Translations under genes and position numbers: made by a program
Source: Arthrobacter sp. SO5
GTDB taxonomy: Bacteria > Actinomycetota > Actinomycetes > Actinomycetales > Micrococcaceae
NCBI RefSeq assembly: GCF_020532805.1
Contig: NZ_MQTQ01000093.1
Coordinates: 68,746-101,269, forward strand
Direction of reading: 5' to 3'
Length of the DNA stretch: 32,524 bases
Notes under the pieces: model-generated
What the model saw: only the letters and a program-made list of their open reading frames with translations
Told to the model about the DNA's origin: nothing
Databases searched by the model: none
Shown: positions 21,936-30,180 of the stretch, piece after piece
How positions within the stretch are numbered: the first letter of the stretch is position 1
Layout of the letters: each line of letters starts with the position of its first letter

Positions 21936-23596
21936 ACGCAGCGTCCCGGATTCGCCTCACACCAGGAGTTGTACTTGGCAACGTAGGTGTTGTGCTCAGC
22001 CAGGGTCTTGGAGAACTTCGTCTCCTTGGTGTCCAGGTTGATGGTCACCCAGTAGAGGTAGTCGTTGGCCTTGGGCTTGGCGGCGGCATCGATGGCCGTC
22101 TTGCCGGGTGATCCGATGGGACCCGCCGGGAGTCCAGTGATCGCGTAGGTGTTGTAGAGGTTGGACTTGTCGGTTTTTTGATTTTCGTCGATGTGGAAGC
22201 TTCGGATGCCCAGTCCGTAGGTCACGGTGGCATCGGACTGGATCAGGCCGTTGGTCTCGGTGTTGTTGGGTTTGAGCCTGTTGTAGATGGCTCCGGCCAC
22301 GTCGCCGTATTCCGCCTGGCCACCTTCGGCCTGGACGATGCTGGCGACCGTGACGACGTCGTACTGCTTGGCCGGATCCGTCACTCCCTGCGACTTGAGC
22401 TCGTCGAGGGTGCTGGTGACCAGCTTCTGCAAAACATCCTTGGCAGTGGTCCCCAGCGGGAAGCGGTACTCGCCGGGGGCCAGGAAGCCTTCGAGGTTCT
22501 TGGCCTTGGCCGGGACGCCGAACTGCGCGGGCGAATCGCTGAGTGCCTTGAGCTCGGACACCGGAACCCCGGTCCCTTCGGAGATCGCCTGCAGTGATTC
22601 GCCGATCCTGAGCCCGGCACTCACGGCGAAGTACAGGACCTTGCCCTTGTCCCGGTTCAGCAGCACGGCCACGGCATCCGAGGCCTTCATTTCGTTGCGC
22701 AGGGTGAATTCGCCGGGGCTCAGGGCTCCGCCCGCGGCGGCAAACTCCTTGATGAAGGTGTCCGGGTTCGCAATGACCTTTTTCTCCTGGAGCTGGGTGG
22801 CCACAGACTTGGGGCCGGCGCCTGCCGGGATGGTGATGGCGACTTCGCCGGTGCCAGGGCCGGGGTAGTCGGCCACGGTGTCGCCGCCGAGCAGGGGCTT
22901 CAGGAACTGCGCGCCCACGACGATCGCCACAACGAAGACCACCAGGGTCAGCACGAGCGCCAGGAAGCGGCGGCGGCGGCGGACCTTTTTGGACGGTCCC
23001 TTGGCGGTGCGGATGGTGGCGGCTCCGGCCATGAGGTCGTGACCGGCTTCCTCGTGATAGTCGGCGTGTTCTGCGTCGGCATCTTCATAGACCTGGTGGG
23101 CACCGTCGTCGGGGTGGACGGCGTAGTCGTCGTGGGGTTCGGCCTGGTGGTGGACTTCGTAGCCGTGCTGCAGTTCGGTGGCGCGCCGGGAAGTGTCCTC
23201 GCGGGCAGCAGCACCGGCGTACTCGTGCACCGGCTCGTCCTGGCTGGATTCTTCGAACGCTTCGGGCGGGTATTCCGCCCGGACGCGTTCTTCGTGGACT
23301 GGTTCTTCGTGGACTGGTTCTTCGTGGACTGGTTCTTCGTGGACTGTGGGGGCAGCCGGAGGGAGTTCCGGTGGCGCCGACTCGATCGGAGCCACCGGCT
23401 GCGCCGCGGGAGTCCGTGGCGCGGCCGAAGCCGCCGGCGTCGGGGTGTCCTCGCCGGTCTCGTATGCCTGTGGCGGAACGCCGTCCTGACCCTGGGCCGA
23501 GAGGAGCTTTTCCCGGGCCCTGATTTCTTTGCGCGTCAGCGGAAGGCCGGTGCCGAAATCATCACCTGGGGAGTCGTCATTGTTGACCGGGCTCAC
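21932..23596 (-). CDS. mltG: Endolytic murein transglycosylase MltG (YceG-like)
   Basis: Cleaves nascent glycan strands in the membrane and is thought to end peptidoglycan chain growth. The protein has 554 residues. The first 210 are cytosolic, rich in Pro, Glu, His and Asp, and include four VHEE(P/R) repeats (85-104). A basic patch KKVRRRRR leads into one membrane helix (211-232). The outer LysM-like and YceG domains follow, with catalytic Glu424 in ASIVQAEGG and the conserved NLEGFLAPGEYRFP and TNGLIQSDATVTYGLG. Two cysteines ([10 protein letters not shown]) at the C-terminus could form a disulphide. The GTG start has GGAAGG five bases before it and overlaps the end of ruvX by 20 bp. Confidence 0.96.
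   Translation of the reverse strand: MSPVNNDDSPGDDFGTGLPLTRKEIRAREKLLSAQGQDGVPPQAYETGEDTPTPAASAAPRTPAAQPVAPIESAPPELPPAAPTVHEEPVHEEPVHEEPVHEERVRAEYPPEAFEESSQDEPVHEYAGAAAREDTSRRATELQHGYEVHHQAEPHDDYAVHPDDGAHQVYEDADAEHADYHEEAGHDLMAGAATIRTAKGPSKKVRRRRRFLALVLTLVVFVVAIVVGAQFLKPLLGGDTVADYPGPGTGEVAITIPAGAGPKSVATQLQEKKVIANPDTFIKEFAAAGGALSPGEFTLRNEMKASDAVAVLLNRDKGKVLYFAVSAGLRIGESLQAISEGTGVPVSELKALSDSPAQFGVPAKAKNLEGFLAPGEYRFPLGTTAKDVLQKLVTSTLDELKSQGVTDPAKQYDVVTVASIVQAEGGQAEYGDVAGAIYNRLKPNNTETNGLIQSDATVTYGLGIRSFHIDENQKTDKSNLYNTYAITGLPAGPIGSPGKTAIDAAAKPKANDYLYWVTINLDTKETKFSKTLAEHNTYVAKYNSWCEANPGRCV
23287..23346 (-). repeat. 15-bp exact tandem repeat x4 in mltG
   Basis: Four identical 15-bp units (gttcttcgtggactg on the plus strand) encode the VHEEP repeats in the cytosolic N-terminal region of MltG. 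Being exact, they are probably recent and may vary in number between strains. Confidence 0.92.
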
Positions 23597-24191
23597 TGTT
23601 GCCTTCCGTTTTGTGCAGAATTCGTGGTGCAGGATGCTCTTCTAGTGCCGGACCGGTTGGTAGGCCATCCCCGGTTGGCCCCGGAACGGAATCCGCATAC
23701 ACGCGGATTCCGGCCTCCGTCCCCCTGGCCTTTTGCATATCGATCGCGTGTTGCAGGATACCTGCGGCCGCAACCTGATCAACCACCTTACGGTGATTTC
23801 GGCTGCTCACGCCAGCGTCGTGCAGGTGCCGGTGGGCCGAGACTGTACTCAGGCGCTCATCGATCAGCCTGACCGGCACCTCGGAACCTAACTCCCCCAG
23901 TTTACCCGCCAGTAGTTTTGCGTAGTCCGTGGCCATCCGGGCGGAGGCATGTTCCTCGCCCTTCATCGTCCGCGGCAGGCCGACGAAAATCTCCACGGCG
24001 TTCAGCTCCGCGGCCAGCGCCGCAAGAATCCGCACATCGGTATTCTTCTTCACGTTCCGTTCCAGCGTCCGCAACGGAGTTGCCAGGATGCCGTCCCGGT
24101 CACAGACCGCGACGCCGACCCGGACGGTGCCGACGTCGACCCCGAGCTTTACGCCCTGGGGGTAGTCGCCGGGCACGGCTGGTTCATTCAC
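23577..24191 (-). CDS. ruvX: Holliday junction resolvase-like YqgF/RuvX
   Basis: An RNase H-fold nuclease; YqgF members act in 16S rRNA 5'-end processing or as Holliday-junction resolvases, and sequence alone does not decide. The protein has 204 residues from the GTG at 24191. The core motifs are LGVDVGTVRVGVAVCD (first catalytic Asp), VGLPRTMKGEE, LIDERLSTVSAH (catalytic Glu/Asp), and VDQVAAAGILQHAID. About 45 residues after the core (from QKARGTEAG on) form a Pro/Gly-rich tail. It begins 10 bp after the alaS stop. A longer frame running into alaS is a reading-frame shadow. Confidence 0.94.
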   Translation of the reverse strand: MNEPAVPGDYPQGVKLGVDVGTVRVGVAVCDRDGILATPLRTLERNVKKNTDVRILAALAAELNAVEIFVGLPRTMKGEEHASARMATDYAKLLAGKLGELGSEVPVRLIDERLSTVSAHRHLHDAGVSSRNHRKVVDQVAAAGILQHAIDMQKARGTEAGIRVYADSVPGPTGDGLPTGPALEEHPAPRILHKTEGNSEPGQQ

Positions 24192-24201
24192 AGACGTTCC
24201 G

Positions 24202-26880
24202 CTATCGCCGGGTGATGGCGTCCACGACGGCGGCGAGTGCCGCGCCGACGTTGGCGGCCTCCGTGCCGCCGCCCTGGGCGACGTCGTCCTTGCCGCCGCC
24301 GCCGCCGCCGAGGATCCCGGCGGCCAGTCGGACCAGGGCGCCGGCCTTGACGCCGGCCGCGCGGGCGGCGTCGTTGGTGGCAATGAGGATAACCGGGCGG
24401 TCGTTGCTGACCCCGGCCACCGCGACGGCGGCAGGATCGGAACCGAGGCGGGTCCGCAGGTCCAGCGCCAGGCCACGCAGGTCATCCGCGCCGCTGACCT
24501 GGCCGGCGTCGTGCGCGATGACCTTGACGCCGGCGGCGTCCTTTGCGGTGCCCACCAGCTGGGCGGCGGCGGCCGTGAGCTGTTCCTTGCGCAGGCGATC
24601 AAGCTCCTTCTCCGCGGTTTTGAGCTTGGCCAGCGTGGTGCCGATCCTGTCCGCAAGGAGGCCGGAGGGAACCTTGAGAATTTCCGTGAGTTCCGTGACG
24701 AGCGCCCGTTCGGCGGCGAGGTGCCGGAAGGCATCCATGCCGACGAACGCTTCCACGCGGCGGTTTCCCGAACCCACGGACTGCTCGCCGAGCAGGGACA
24801 GGCTGCCGATCAGCGAGGTGTTCTCGACGTGGGTGCCGCCGCAGAGCTCGCGGGACCAGGCGCCGTCGATCTCCACGACGCGGACCTCGTTGCCGTAGTT
24901 CTCGCCGAACAGCGCCATGGCGCCGAGCGCCTTGGCTTCGGCGAGCCCCATGACCTTGGTCTCCACCCGGAAGTTGTTGCGGATGGCGATGTTGGAGACT
25001 TCCTCGATCTCGGACCGGGTGGCGGCGCTCAGGCCCTCACCCCAGGCGAAGTCGAAGCGCAGGTAGCCGGCCTTGTTGAAGGAGCCGCGCTGCAGGGCCT
25101 CCGGGCCGAGGATCTGGTGCAGGGCCGCGTGCACGATGTGCGTGCCGGTGTGGGCCTGCTCCGCGGCATGGCGGCGTTCCCGGTCCACGGCGGCCAGGAC
25201 CTGTGAGTCTGCTCCGATCTCGCCCTCGCGGACAATGGCACGGTGCACGCTCAGGCCCTTGATGGGCCGCTGCACGTCCAGGACCTCGACGACGAAGCCG
25301 TCGCCGGTGATCAGGCCCGTGTCGGCGGCCTGGCCGCCGGCCTCGGCGTAGAACGGGGTCTCTGCCAGCACGAGCTCGACTTCATCGCCCGTCGAGGCCT
25401 GGGAGACCTTGCGGCCGCCGGAGAGAATGCCGCGGACCTTCGACTCGCCGGTGAGCTCGGTGTAGCCGGTGAAGACCGTCTCCCCGGCGGACAGCAGTTC
25501 CTGGAACGCGCTGAGGTCCGCGTGGGCGCCCTTCTTGCCCTTGGCATCAGCCTGGGCCCGCTGGCGCTGTTCCAGCATGAGGTTGCGGAATTCGGGCTCG
25601 TCGACCTTGAGCCCGGCCTCTTCGGCCATTTCGAGCGTGAGGTCGATCGGGAAGCCGTAGGTGTCGTGCAGGGCGAAGGCGTCGGCGCCGGAAAGCGGGC
25701 GGCCGGCGGCCTTGGATTCCTTGACCGCGTCCTCGAGGCGGGCGGTGCCGGAGGCGATGGTGCGCAGGAACGCCTTCTCCTCGGCGTACGCGATCCGGCT
25801 GATCCGGTCGAAGTCCGTCTCCACGATGGGGTAGACACCCTTCATGGCGTCCCTCGAGGCCGGGAGCAGGTCCGGCAGGCAGGCCTTTTCGACGCCGAGC
25901 AGGCGCATGGAACGCACTGCACGGCGGATCAGGCGGCGCAGCACGTAGCCGCGCCCTTCGTTGGAGGGGGTGACGCCGTCGGCGATCAGCATGAGGGAGG
26001 ACCGGATGTGGTCGGCGACCACACGCATCCGGACGTCGTCGGTGTGGTGCGGGTCCTCGGCAGTCTCCGCGGAGGTGTAGGGCCGGCCGGAGAGGGCCGC
26101 GGCCTGGTCGATGACGGGACGGACCTGGTCCGTCTCGTACATGTTCTCGACGTCCTGCAGGATCATCGCGAGGCGTTCCATGCCGAGGCCGGTGTCGATG
26201 TTCTTCTTGGGCAGTTCGCCGGTGATGTCGAAGTCCACCTTGGAGCGCACGTTATCGATCTGGTACTGCATGAACACGAGGTTCCAGATCTCCACGTAAC
26301 GGTTTTCGTCCGCGATCGGGCCGCCCTCGACGCCGTAGGAGGGGCCGCGGTCGTAGTAGATCTCGGAGCAGGGGCCGGCCGGGCCGGGCTGGCCGGTGGA
26401 CCAGTAGTTGTCCGCCTTGCCCATCCGCTGGATACGCTCGGAGGGCATCCCGGTGTTCTTGAGCCACAGCTGCTCGGCCTCGTCGTCCTCTTCGTAGACA
26501 GTGACCCAGAGGCGCTCGGGCGGCAGTCCGTAGCCGCCGTCGTCAACGCCCGTGGTGAGCAGTTCCCAAGCGAACTTGATGGCGTCTTCCTTGAAGTAAT
26601 CCCCGAAGGAGAAGTTGCCGCACATCTGGAAGAAGGTGCCGTGGCGGGCCGTTTTGCCGACTTCCTCGATGTCACCGGTCCGGATGCACTTCTGCACGCT
26701 GGTGGCGCGCTTGTAGGGGGCTTCCTCCCTCGCCGTCAGGTAAGGGATGAAAGGGACCATGCCGGCCACCGTAAACAGCAGGGAGGGGTCGCTGGAGACC
26801 AGGGAGGCGGAGGGCACGGCTGTGTGACCCTTGCTGACAAAAAAGTCGATCCAGCGCTTGGTGATCTCCTGCGACTTCAT
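24202..26880 (-). CDS. alaS: Alanine-tRNA ligase
   Basis: Charges tRNA-Ala and edits mischarged Ser or Gly. The protein has 892 residues, full length. The class II catalytic core has RATSVQKCIRTGDIEEVGKT (58-77) and GTFFQMCGNFSFGDYFK (81-97). The editing site has H577 and H581 in HTGTHIVH and C680/H684 in CGGTHVEN. The C-terminal DHHA1-type domain ends with GILGGGGGGKDDVAQGGG. The ATG at 26880 has only a distant GAAGGG, so the initiation signal is weak. A 133-bp leader with GC-rich stems precedes it. Confidence 0.98.
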   Translation of the reverse strand: MKSQEITKRWIDFFVSKGHTAVPSASLVSSDPSLLFTVAGMVPFIPYLTAREEAPYKRATSVQKCIRTGDIEEVGKTARHGTFFQMCGNFSFGDYFKEDAIKFAWELLTTGVDDGGYGLPPERLWVTVYEEDDEAEQLWLKNTGMPSERIQRMGKADNYWSTGQPGPAGPCSEIYYDRGPSYGVEGGPIADENRYVEIWNLVFMQYQIDNVRSKVDFDITGELPKKNIDTGLGMERLAMILQDVENMYETDQVRPVIDQAAALSGRPYTSAETAEDPHHTDDVRMRVVADHIRSSLMLIADGVTPSNEGRGYVLRRLIRRAVRSMRLLGVEKACLPDLLPASRDAMKGVYPIVETDFDRISRIAYAEEKAFLRTIASGTARLEDAVKESKAAGRPLSGADAFALHDTYGFPIDLTLEMAEEAGLKVDEPEFRNLMLEQRQRAQADAKGKKGAHADLSAFQELLSAGETVFTGYTELTGESKVRGILSGGRKVSQASTGDEVELVLAETPFYAEAGGQAADTGLITGDGFVVEVLDVQRPIKGLSVHRAIVREGEIGADSQVLAAVDRERRHAAEQAHTGTHIVHAALHQILGPEALQRGSFNKAGYLRFDFAWGEGLSAATRSEIEEVSNIAIRNNFRVETKVMGLAEAKALGAMALFGENYGNEVRVVEIDGAWSRELCGGTHVENTSLIGSLSLLGEQSVGSGNRRVEAFVGMDAFRHLAAERALVTELTEILKVPSGLLADRIGTTLAKLKTAEKELDRLRKEQLTAAAAQLVGTAKDAAGVKVIAHDAGQVSGADDLRGLALDLRTRLGSDPAAVAVAGVSNDRPVILIATNDAARAAGVKAGALVRLAAGILGGGGGGKDDVAQGGGTEAANVGAALAAVVDAITRR

Positions 26881-26952
26881 GAGCTGATTACGTACCCTTC
26901 AATATTCACTGCGTTTGTGGTTCGCGCGTCTGATCCGCGGAACGCTCTGGTC

Positions 26953-26992
26953 CCGGCGGTGAGCCGCGCCGGCGGCCCCTGCGGGTGCCGCC
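26953..26992 (-). other. Mutually exclusive stems in the alaS leader
   Basis: Stem A: GGCGGC (26971-26976) with GCCGCC (26987-26992), extended by CCC/GGG and a 3-nt loop. Stem B: CCGGCG (26953-26958) with CGCCGG (26967-26972), sharing bases 26971-26972 with stem A. Stem A could also terminate transcription of the upstream gene, but there is no T tract. In DNA this GC-rich such stems can arise by chance. Confidence 0.35.
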
Positions 26993-27013
26993 TTCATTCT
27001 CATTCTCCCCCGG

Positions 27014-27304
27014 CTAGCGCCGGAGTGCATTCCGGCCGGCAGTGCCGCGGACGTCGGCCTTCACCAGGCCCGCGTCGACGGCGGCGTCGGTGCCGGTGTC
27101 CACGCCGAGTGCGGCGCGGAGTTCGGTTTCGCGCTCCTGCATGCCCTCGCGGACGGCGTCGGCGAAGTCGTAGAGGCCGTCGGCGAGCCGTCCCACGGCC
27201 CGGTTCAAGCCCTCGGGGCCGAGGTTGGACTGGGCCTGGTTGATCTTGCGGAAGGCGATGACGCCGATGGCGACACCGATGCCCATCCAGATGATTCTGT
27301 TCAT
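27014..27304 (-). CDS. Small membrane-anchored protein, DUF6167-like
   Basis: Function unknown. The protein has 96 residues: an N-terminal hydrophobic helix (about 3-18, RIIWMGIGVAIGVIAF), then KINQ and an amphipathic segment (LADGLYDFADAVREGMQERE) that resembles the DUF6167 family found beside alaS in actinobacteria. GGAG lies nine bases before the ATG. It starts 21 bp after the DUF948 gene ends, so the two are probably co-transcribed and perhaps act together at the membrane. Confidence 0.8.
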   Translation of the reverse strand: MNRIIWMGIGVAIGVIAFRKINQAQSNLGPEGLNRAVGRLADGLYDFADAVREGMQERETELRAALGVDTGTDAAVDAGLVKADVRGTAGRNALRR

Positions 27305-27325
27305 AGTCAGGTTCTCCAGCTCGGC

Positions 27326-27700
27326 TTAGCGGCTGCGGCGGCCGGTAGCGGGTTTCTTGCGGGCGGTGAAGGCGGAGCGCACGCCGTAGCTGAACGCGGC
27401 GACCTTGATCAACGGCGATCCCACGGTGGCTGCCACCAGCGAGGACAGCGCCGAGATGTTCGCGGAGGCGTCCGAGACGTTGTTGGCGATCCCGTCAACC
27501 TTCTTCAGTTGCTCGTTGGTGGTGGAGACCGTGGCCGTGACTTCGTCCATGAGCGGGGTGGCGCCGTCGCTGATGGAGCGGATGGAGGTCCGCACTTCGT
27601 CAAACACTCCCCCGAGCTTGAGGATCGGCACGGCGAGCAGCAGGACCAGCAGTGCAAACACTCCGGCCGCGATCAGGCCGGCAATATCGCCACCAGACAT
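27326..27700 (-). CDS. DUF948-containing membrane protein
   Basis: Function unknown. The protein has 124 residues from the ATG at 27700, which has AAGGAG nine bases upstream. An ATG at 27709 lies too close to that site, and the longer frame to 27814 runs into the rpsD terminator. One membrane helix (about 5-27, IAGLIAAGVFALLVLLLAVP) is followed by a coiled-coil-like region (VRTSIRSISDGATPLMDEVT, then VSTTNEQLKKVDGI), as in DUF948 proteins. A second weak hydrophobic patch (SSLVAATVGSPLIKVAAFSY) precedes a basic C-terminus. Confidence 0.85.
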   Translation of the reverse strand: MSGGDIAGLIAAGVFALLVLLLAVPILKLGGVFDEVRTSIRSISDGATPLMDEVTATVSTTNEQLKKVDGIANNVSDASANISALSSLVAATVGSPLIKVAAFSYGVRSAFTARKKPATGRRSR

Positions 27701-27730
27701 AGTCTTCATCTCCTTGTTGCGTCGTATTCC

Positions 27731-27765
27731 TGCGGCGTTCCCCGGCTCAACAGCCGGCAACCGCA
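27731..27765 (-). other. Two-tier stem-loop upstream of the DUF948 gene
   Basis: Inner stem CCGGCT/AGCCGG with a 4-nt loop (27742-27757), outer stem TGCGG/CCGCA (27731-27735 / 27761-27765). It lies between the rpsD terminator and the DUF948 ribosome-binding site. Confidence 0.4.
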
Positions 27766-27790
27766 GAACTCCCCCAAGTACCTTACATAC

Positions 27791-27824
27791 AAAGAAGCCC
27801 GCGGCGCGTGCCACGGGCTTCTTT
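27791..27824 (-). terminator. rpsD terminator
   Basis: A perfect 11-bp stem (AAAGAAGCCCG / CGGGCTTCTTT) with a 12-nt loop, 19 nt after the rpsD stop and ending in CTTCTTT on the minus strand. Confidence 0.88.
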
Positions 27825-27843
27825 GGAGGGTGTTGCTTTGGAT

Positions 27844-28470
27844 CTAGCGTGCGTAGAATTCCACGACGAGCTGCTCTTCGCAGGTCACGGGGACCTCGGA
27901 GCGCTTGGGGCGACGGACCAGGCGCGCCTGCAGGGCGTCAAGCTTGACGTCCAGGTAGGCCGGAACGATCGGCAGTACATCGCGGTGCGCACCGGCTGCT
28001 GCAACCTGGAACGGAGCCATGGTCTCGCTGCGGCTGTGGACGTGGACCAGCTGGCCCTCGGCGACGCGGAACGAGGGACGGTCAACGCGGATGCCGTCAA
28101 CCATGATGTGGCGGTGCACAACGAGCTGGCGGGCGGCGGCGATGGTGCGGGCGAAACCGGCGCGCAGCACGAGGGCGTCGAGACGCATTTCGAGCAGTTC
28201 GATCAGGTTTTCACCGGTCAGGCCCTTGGTCCGGCGCGCTTCTTCGAAGGCACGGGTCATCTGGGCTTCGCGGATGCCGTACTGGGCGCGCAGACGCTGC
28301 TTTTCGCGCAGACGTACGGCGTAGTCGGAGTCCTGCTTCTTGCGGGCACGGCCATGCTCACCGGGGCCGTACGGGCGGCGCTCCATGTACTTGGCGGCCT
28401 TGGGGGTCAGAGCGATGCCGAGGGCACGCGAAAGGCGTGCGGTACGGCGAGCACGAGTGTTGTTAGCCAC
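27844..28470 (-). CDS. rpsD: 30S ribosomal protein S4
   Basis: A primary 16S rRNA-binding protein of the small subunit. It has 208 residues. The N-terminal domain has ERRPYGPGEHGRARKK, and the S4 RNA-binding domain spans about 95-160 (EMRLDALVLRAGFARTIAAA to VAEGQLVHVHS). The N-terminal zinc-binding cysteines of the C+ form are absent, so it is the zinc-free form. The start is GTG at 28470 with AAGGAC four bases before it. It stands as a single gene with its own terminator. The 192-bp leader contains hairpins. Confidence 0.98.
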   Translation of the reverse strand: MANNTRARRTARLSRALGIALTPKAAKYMERRPYGPGEHGRARKKQDSDYAVRLREKQRLRAQYGIREAQMTRAFEEARRTKGLTGENLIELLEMRLDALVLRAGFARTIAAARQLVVHRHIMVDGIRVDRPSFRVAEGQLVHVHSRSETMAPFQVAAAGAHRDVLPIVPAYLDVKLDALQARLVRRPKRSEVPVTCEEQLVVEFYAR

Positions 28471-28579
28471 TTGTGTCCTTCCAATATCTGCGGTGTGTCA
28501 GTGTTACTGGCCTCCATCATGGAGAGCATCGGCCAACCGCTGCCTTTTGCTACTGGGCACAGCGCCAACACATCAGATG

Positions 28580-28603
28580 AGCATCGCAACAGCGTGCAAT
28601 GCT
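28580..28603 (-). promoter_or_regulatory. Hairpin in the rpsD leader, possible S4 autoregulatory site
   Basis: A 9-bp stem including one G-U pair (AGCATTGCA / TGCGATGCT on the minus strand) with a 6-nt loop. A second compound stem lies nearer the gene (28508-28535, with CTCCA/TGGAG and TGGCC/GGCCA arms). S4 represses its own mRNA in other bacteria, but these stems are not homologous to a known S4 leader that I can name. Confidence 0.35.
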
Positions 28604-28648
28604 GAAATCAGGTGGATTGTGCGTCCGTGCCTTGCCAGACAACGTACA

Positions 28649-28654
28649 ACCCTA
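28649..28654 (-). promoter_or_regulatory. Weak candidate -10 box for rpsD
   Basis: TAGGGT on the minus strand fits TAnnnT just after the rarA stop; no matching -35. It would give a leader of about 170 nt containing both hairpins. Confidence 0.25.
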
Positions 28655-28662
28655 CCAGAAGC

Positions 28663-30105
28663 TCACTTGCCCCGGATGATCCTGCGCAGCCGCTCCAGCC
28701 GGGTGGAGATCTCCCGCTCGGCGCCGTTGGCCGTGGGTTCGTAGTAGTTGCGGCCCACGAGGTCGTCCGGCGGGTACTGCTGCGTGGCCACCGAGTGTGG
28801 CGCGTCGTGGGCGTATTTGTAACCCTGCCCGTGGCCCAGTTGTTTGGATCCCGGGTAGTGGGCGTCGCGCAGGTGGGCGGGGATGCCGTTGCCGAGGCCG
28901 GCGCGGACGTCTGCGACCGCCTGGTTGATCCCCATGTACGCGGCGTTGGATTTGGGTGCGGTGGCGAGGTGGACCACGGCTTCGGCCAGGATGATGCGGC
29001 CCTCGGGCATGCCGATCAGCTGCACGGCCTGGGCGGCGGCGACGGCGGTCAGCAGTGCGGTCGGGTCGGCCATCCCCACGTCCTCGGCCGCGGAGATAAC
29101 GATGCGCCGGGCCACGAACTTCGGGTCCTCTCCCGCCTCTAGCATCCGGGCCAGGTAATGCAGGGCAGCGTCGACGTCGGAACCCCGGATGGATTTGATA
29201 AAGGCGCTGGCGACGTCGTAGTGCTGGTCACCGGCCCGGTCGTAGCGCACCGAGGCGACGTCGAGGGCGCGTTCGGTGTGCTTGAGTTCGATCGTCACCG
29301 GGCCTGCCTCCGCTTCCCCGGCGATCCCGTCGGCGTCGTCCGCGTCCCCGAACGCGACGCCGGCCGCCGCCTCCAGCGCGGTCAGCGCCCGGCGGGCGTC
29401 CCCGCCGGAGAGCCGGACGAGATGGCCCAGGGCCTCGGCGCTGAGGTCCACTTTCCCGCCAAGCCCGCGGGGGTCAGTCGCGGCCCGCAGCAGCAGCCCC
29501 TCGACGTCGGCGTCGGTGAGCGGTTTCAGGGTCAGCAGCAGGGACCGTGAAAGCAGCGGGGACACCACGGAGAAGGAGGGGTTCTCGGTGGTTGCGGCAA
29601 CCAGGACCACCCAGCGGTTCTCGACGCCGGGCAGCAGGGCGTCCTGCTGGGCCTTGTTGAAGCGGTGGATCTCGTCCAGGAACAGCACGGTGGTGGTCTT
29701 GAAAAGGTCCCGCGCGGTGAGGGCCTCATCCATGACGCGCCGGACATCCTTGACGCCGGCGGTGATGGCGGAGAGCTCGACGAATTTCCGGCCTGGGCCC
29801 TTGGCGATGACGTGTGCCAGCGTGGTCTTGCCGGTCCCGGGAGGCCCCCAGAGGATCAGCGAACTGGGTCCCGCGGGGCCTGTGGCGTCCGTGCCCGCGG
29901 CGAGCTGGCGCAGCGGCGAGCCCTGCCCCAGCAGGTGCTGCTGTCCCACCACGTCATCGAGGGTCCGCGGCCGCATTCGGACGGCCAGCGGGCTGCGCGG
30001 GGAAGCGGCCCGGCGGGCGGAGCCTGCGTCCGCCGTGTCCTCGGAGTCGCCGTCATCCTCGATTGCGTCGCCGCCGTCCCGCCCTGCGCCAAAGAGATCA
30101 TCCAC
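28663..30105 (-). CDS. rarA: Replication-associated recombination protein RarA
   Basis: A AAA+ ATPase related to clamp loaders that acts at stalled forks. The protein has 480 residues. Walker [10 protein letters not shown] is at 87-95 and Walker [11 protein letters not shown] at 141-150. Sensor 1 ATTENPSF and the sensor 2 region SGGDARRAL are present. The C-terminal tetramerisation part contains [16 protein letters not shown], and [10 protein letters not shown] lies close to the C-terminus. The first 40 residues are acidic and poorly conserved. The start is GTG at 30105. It has no ribosome-binding site but a -10-like TAGCCT six bases upstream, so its mRNA may be leaderless. It is divergent from acVLRF1. 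Confidence 0.96.
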   Translation of the reverse strand: MDDLFGAGRDGGDAIEDDGDSEDTADAGSARRAASPRSPLAVRMRPRTLDDVVGQQHLLGQGSPLRQLAAGTDATGPAGPSSLILWGPPGTGKTTLAHVIAKGPGRKFVELSAITAGVKDVRRVMDEALTARDLFKTTTVLFLDEIHRFNKAQQDALLPGVENRWVVLVAATTENPSFSVVSPLLSRSLLLTLKPLTDADVEGLLLRAATDPRGLGGKVDLSAEALGHLVRLSGGDARRALTALEAAAGVAFGDADDADGIAGEAEAGPVTIELKHTERALDVASVRYDRAGDQHYDVASAFIKSIRGSDVDAALHYLARMLEAGEDPKFVARRIVISAAEDVGMADPTALLTAVAAAQAVQLIGMPEGRIILAEAVVHLATAPKSNAAYMGINQAVADVRAGLGNGIPAHLRDAHYPGSKQLGHGQGYKYAHDAPHSVATQQYPPDDLVGRNYYEPTANGAEREISTRLERLRRIIRGK

Positions 30106-30110
30106 ATAGA

Positions 30111-30117
30111 TAGGCTA
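30111..30117. promoter_or_regulatory. Shared -10 element for divergent rarA and acVLRF1
   Basis: The 7-mer TAGGCTA reads TAGGCT on the plus strand and TAGCCT on the minus strand, a TAnnnT match both ways. On the minus strand it ends six bases before the rarA GTG, giving a leaderless mRNA. On the plus strand it would give a leader of about 57 nt for acVLRF1. No good -35 boxes are seen. Confidence 0.4.
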
Positions 30118-30123
30118 CTTCTA

Positions 30124-30153
30124 GTTCCCGCCCGCATTGTTCCCGCCCGCACC
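30124..30153. repeat. 15-bp direct repeat in the rarA/acVLRF1 intergenic region
   Basis: gttcccgcccgcatt followed directly by gttcccgcccgcacc: 13 of 15 bases are the same. It lies between the shared -10 element and the acVLRF1 start. Confidence 0.75.
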
Positions 30154-30180
30154 GACAGCCTCACAACGGAGACCCCCGCC

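Noticed and set aside
24192..24734. An upstream extension of ruvX
   Set aside because: It overlaps the 3' end of alaS in another frame; the core RuvX motifs begin just after GTG 24191.
26881..27013. T-box leader before alaS
   Set aside because: No AGGGTGGNACCGCG-like T-box sequence and no following terminator; such elements in actinobacteria are usually found before ileS.
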